Assembly: GCA_052034005.1 (NCBI GenBank)
Contig: JBPOJB010000004.1
Location: forward strand, 3,455 to 67,454
Length of the DNA: 64,000 nt
Source of the DNA: JAAYDI01 sp052034005
GTDB taxonomy: Bacteria > Planctomycetota > Planctomycetia > Pirellulales > Pirellulaceae
Direction: 5' to 3'
Positions 63,909 through 64,000 of the stretch are shown piece by piece (position 1 is the first letter of the stretch; every line of letters begins with the position of its first letter). Under the pieces are notes generated by a model. It saw only the letters and a list, made by a program, of their open reading frames with translations. It had not been told where the DNA came from and made no database searches. The translations under genes and the position numbers were made by a program.

Positions 63909-64000
63909 GGTAAGGTAGGGTGTTTGTCCTTTCACCTACCAGGGAGATTGAGAATGGCTCGAAAGATCAGCAAGGAGAGGGAGCAGTTGTGGCGGGAACG
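63909..64000 (+). mobile_element. Left end of an IS66-type insertion sequence (runs off window)
   Basis: The stretch starting GGTAAGGTAGGGTG and containing CACCTACC forms an imperfect inverted repeat typical of an element end or leader. It leads straight into a TnpA-like reading frame. It lies directly upstream of the DUF1156 chimera. The exact terminus cannot be fixed without the other end. Confidence 0.5.
63954..64000 (+). CDS. IS66 family accessory protein TnpA-like, 5' end only
   Basis: Fifteen codons before the window ends: MARKISKEREQLWRE, with AGGGAG 7 bases upstream. This matches the usual opening of IS66 TnpA-type helix-turn-helix proteins, which continue with a serine/arginine-rich DNA-binding motif. 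Partial, so the assignment rests on the N-terminus and the element-end context. Confidence 0.5.
   Translation, partial: MARKISKEREQLWRE

Overview
The window is high-GC DNA from a heterotrophic bacterium that looks like a member of the Planctomycetota (Pirellulales-like). Evidence: two large exported proteins start with the planctomycete-type export motif (SVEQLESRLVLSA, LELLEDRVVLSS). Dockerin-type repeats occur without cohesins. There are a formylglycine-type sulfatase, several Tat-exported enzymes (RRRFL, SRRSFL), a Ser/Thr kinase with a single membrane helix, and many secreted proteins acting on complex polysaccharide. The assignment is inference from protein style; no rRNA or marker gene is present.

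Layout. 1-3 kb: the 3' end of a secreted protein, a broken DUF4832 gene, an orphan promoter/terminator unit, and a hotdog thioesterase. 3.4-11.6 kb: a 1680-residue kexin-like subtilase with GEVED repeats and dockerin, then a membrane Ser/Thr kinase. 11.8-20 kb: a sugar-isomerase-like Tat protein, an MFS sugar porter, PilZ, a CDF metal exporter, a Tat aldo/keto reductase and a DUF1232 membrane protein. 20.2-24.7 kb: a haem-type DUF3365 hybrid histidine kinase with Hpt, followed 19 bp later by a REC-GGDEF-CBS protein. 24.9-28.6 kb: a WbsX/GH99-like protein and an amidohydrolase. 28.7-42 kb: an accessory, secreted-enzyme region punctuated by three copies of a dispersed repeat. It holds an RHS remnant, an M28 peptidase with dockerins, a sulfatase, a beta-helix protein, a GH-GH-beta-lactamase fusion and a lipoprotein ending in an FGE-like domain.

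42-51.5 kb is mostly on the minus strand: a Cys-rich secreted protein with two terminators, an RmlD-like reductase, a ZIP transporter, an SGNH hydrolase, an acyl-CoA dehydrogenase, etfA and etfB. A second, divergent acyl-CoA dehydrogenase follows at 51.7 kb. Together these indicate acyl-CoA oxidation feeding an electron-transfer flavoprotein. 54-63 kb: two amidohydrolase-fold proteins, a secreted nitrilase, a helical-toroid/BNR protein, a hypothetical exported protein and a GH-A-like glycosidase. 63.3-64 kb: the edge of a mobile or defence island, with a DUF1156 N-terminus fused in frame to a transposase C-terminus, abutting an IS66-type element that runs off the window.

Functionally, the secreted glycosidases, sulfatase, proteases and transporters suggest breakdown and uptake of sulfated or otherwise complex glycans. 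The histidine kinase/GGDEF pair and the PilZ protein suggest redox- or haem-linked c-di-GMP signalling. The most unusual items are the M28 peptidase domain spliced into a cadherin-like domain, the three-enzyme fusion, the shuffled dispersed repeat, the heptamer array between etfA and an acyl-CoA dehydrogenase gene, and the DUF1156-transposase chimera.
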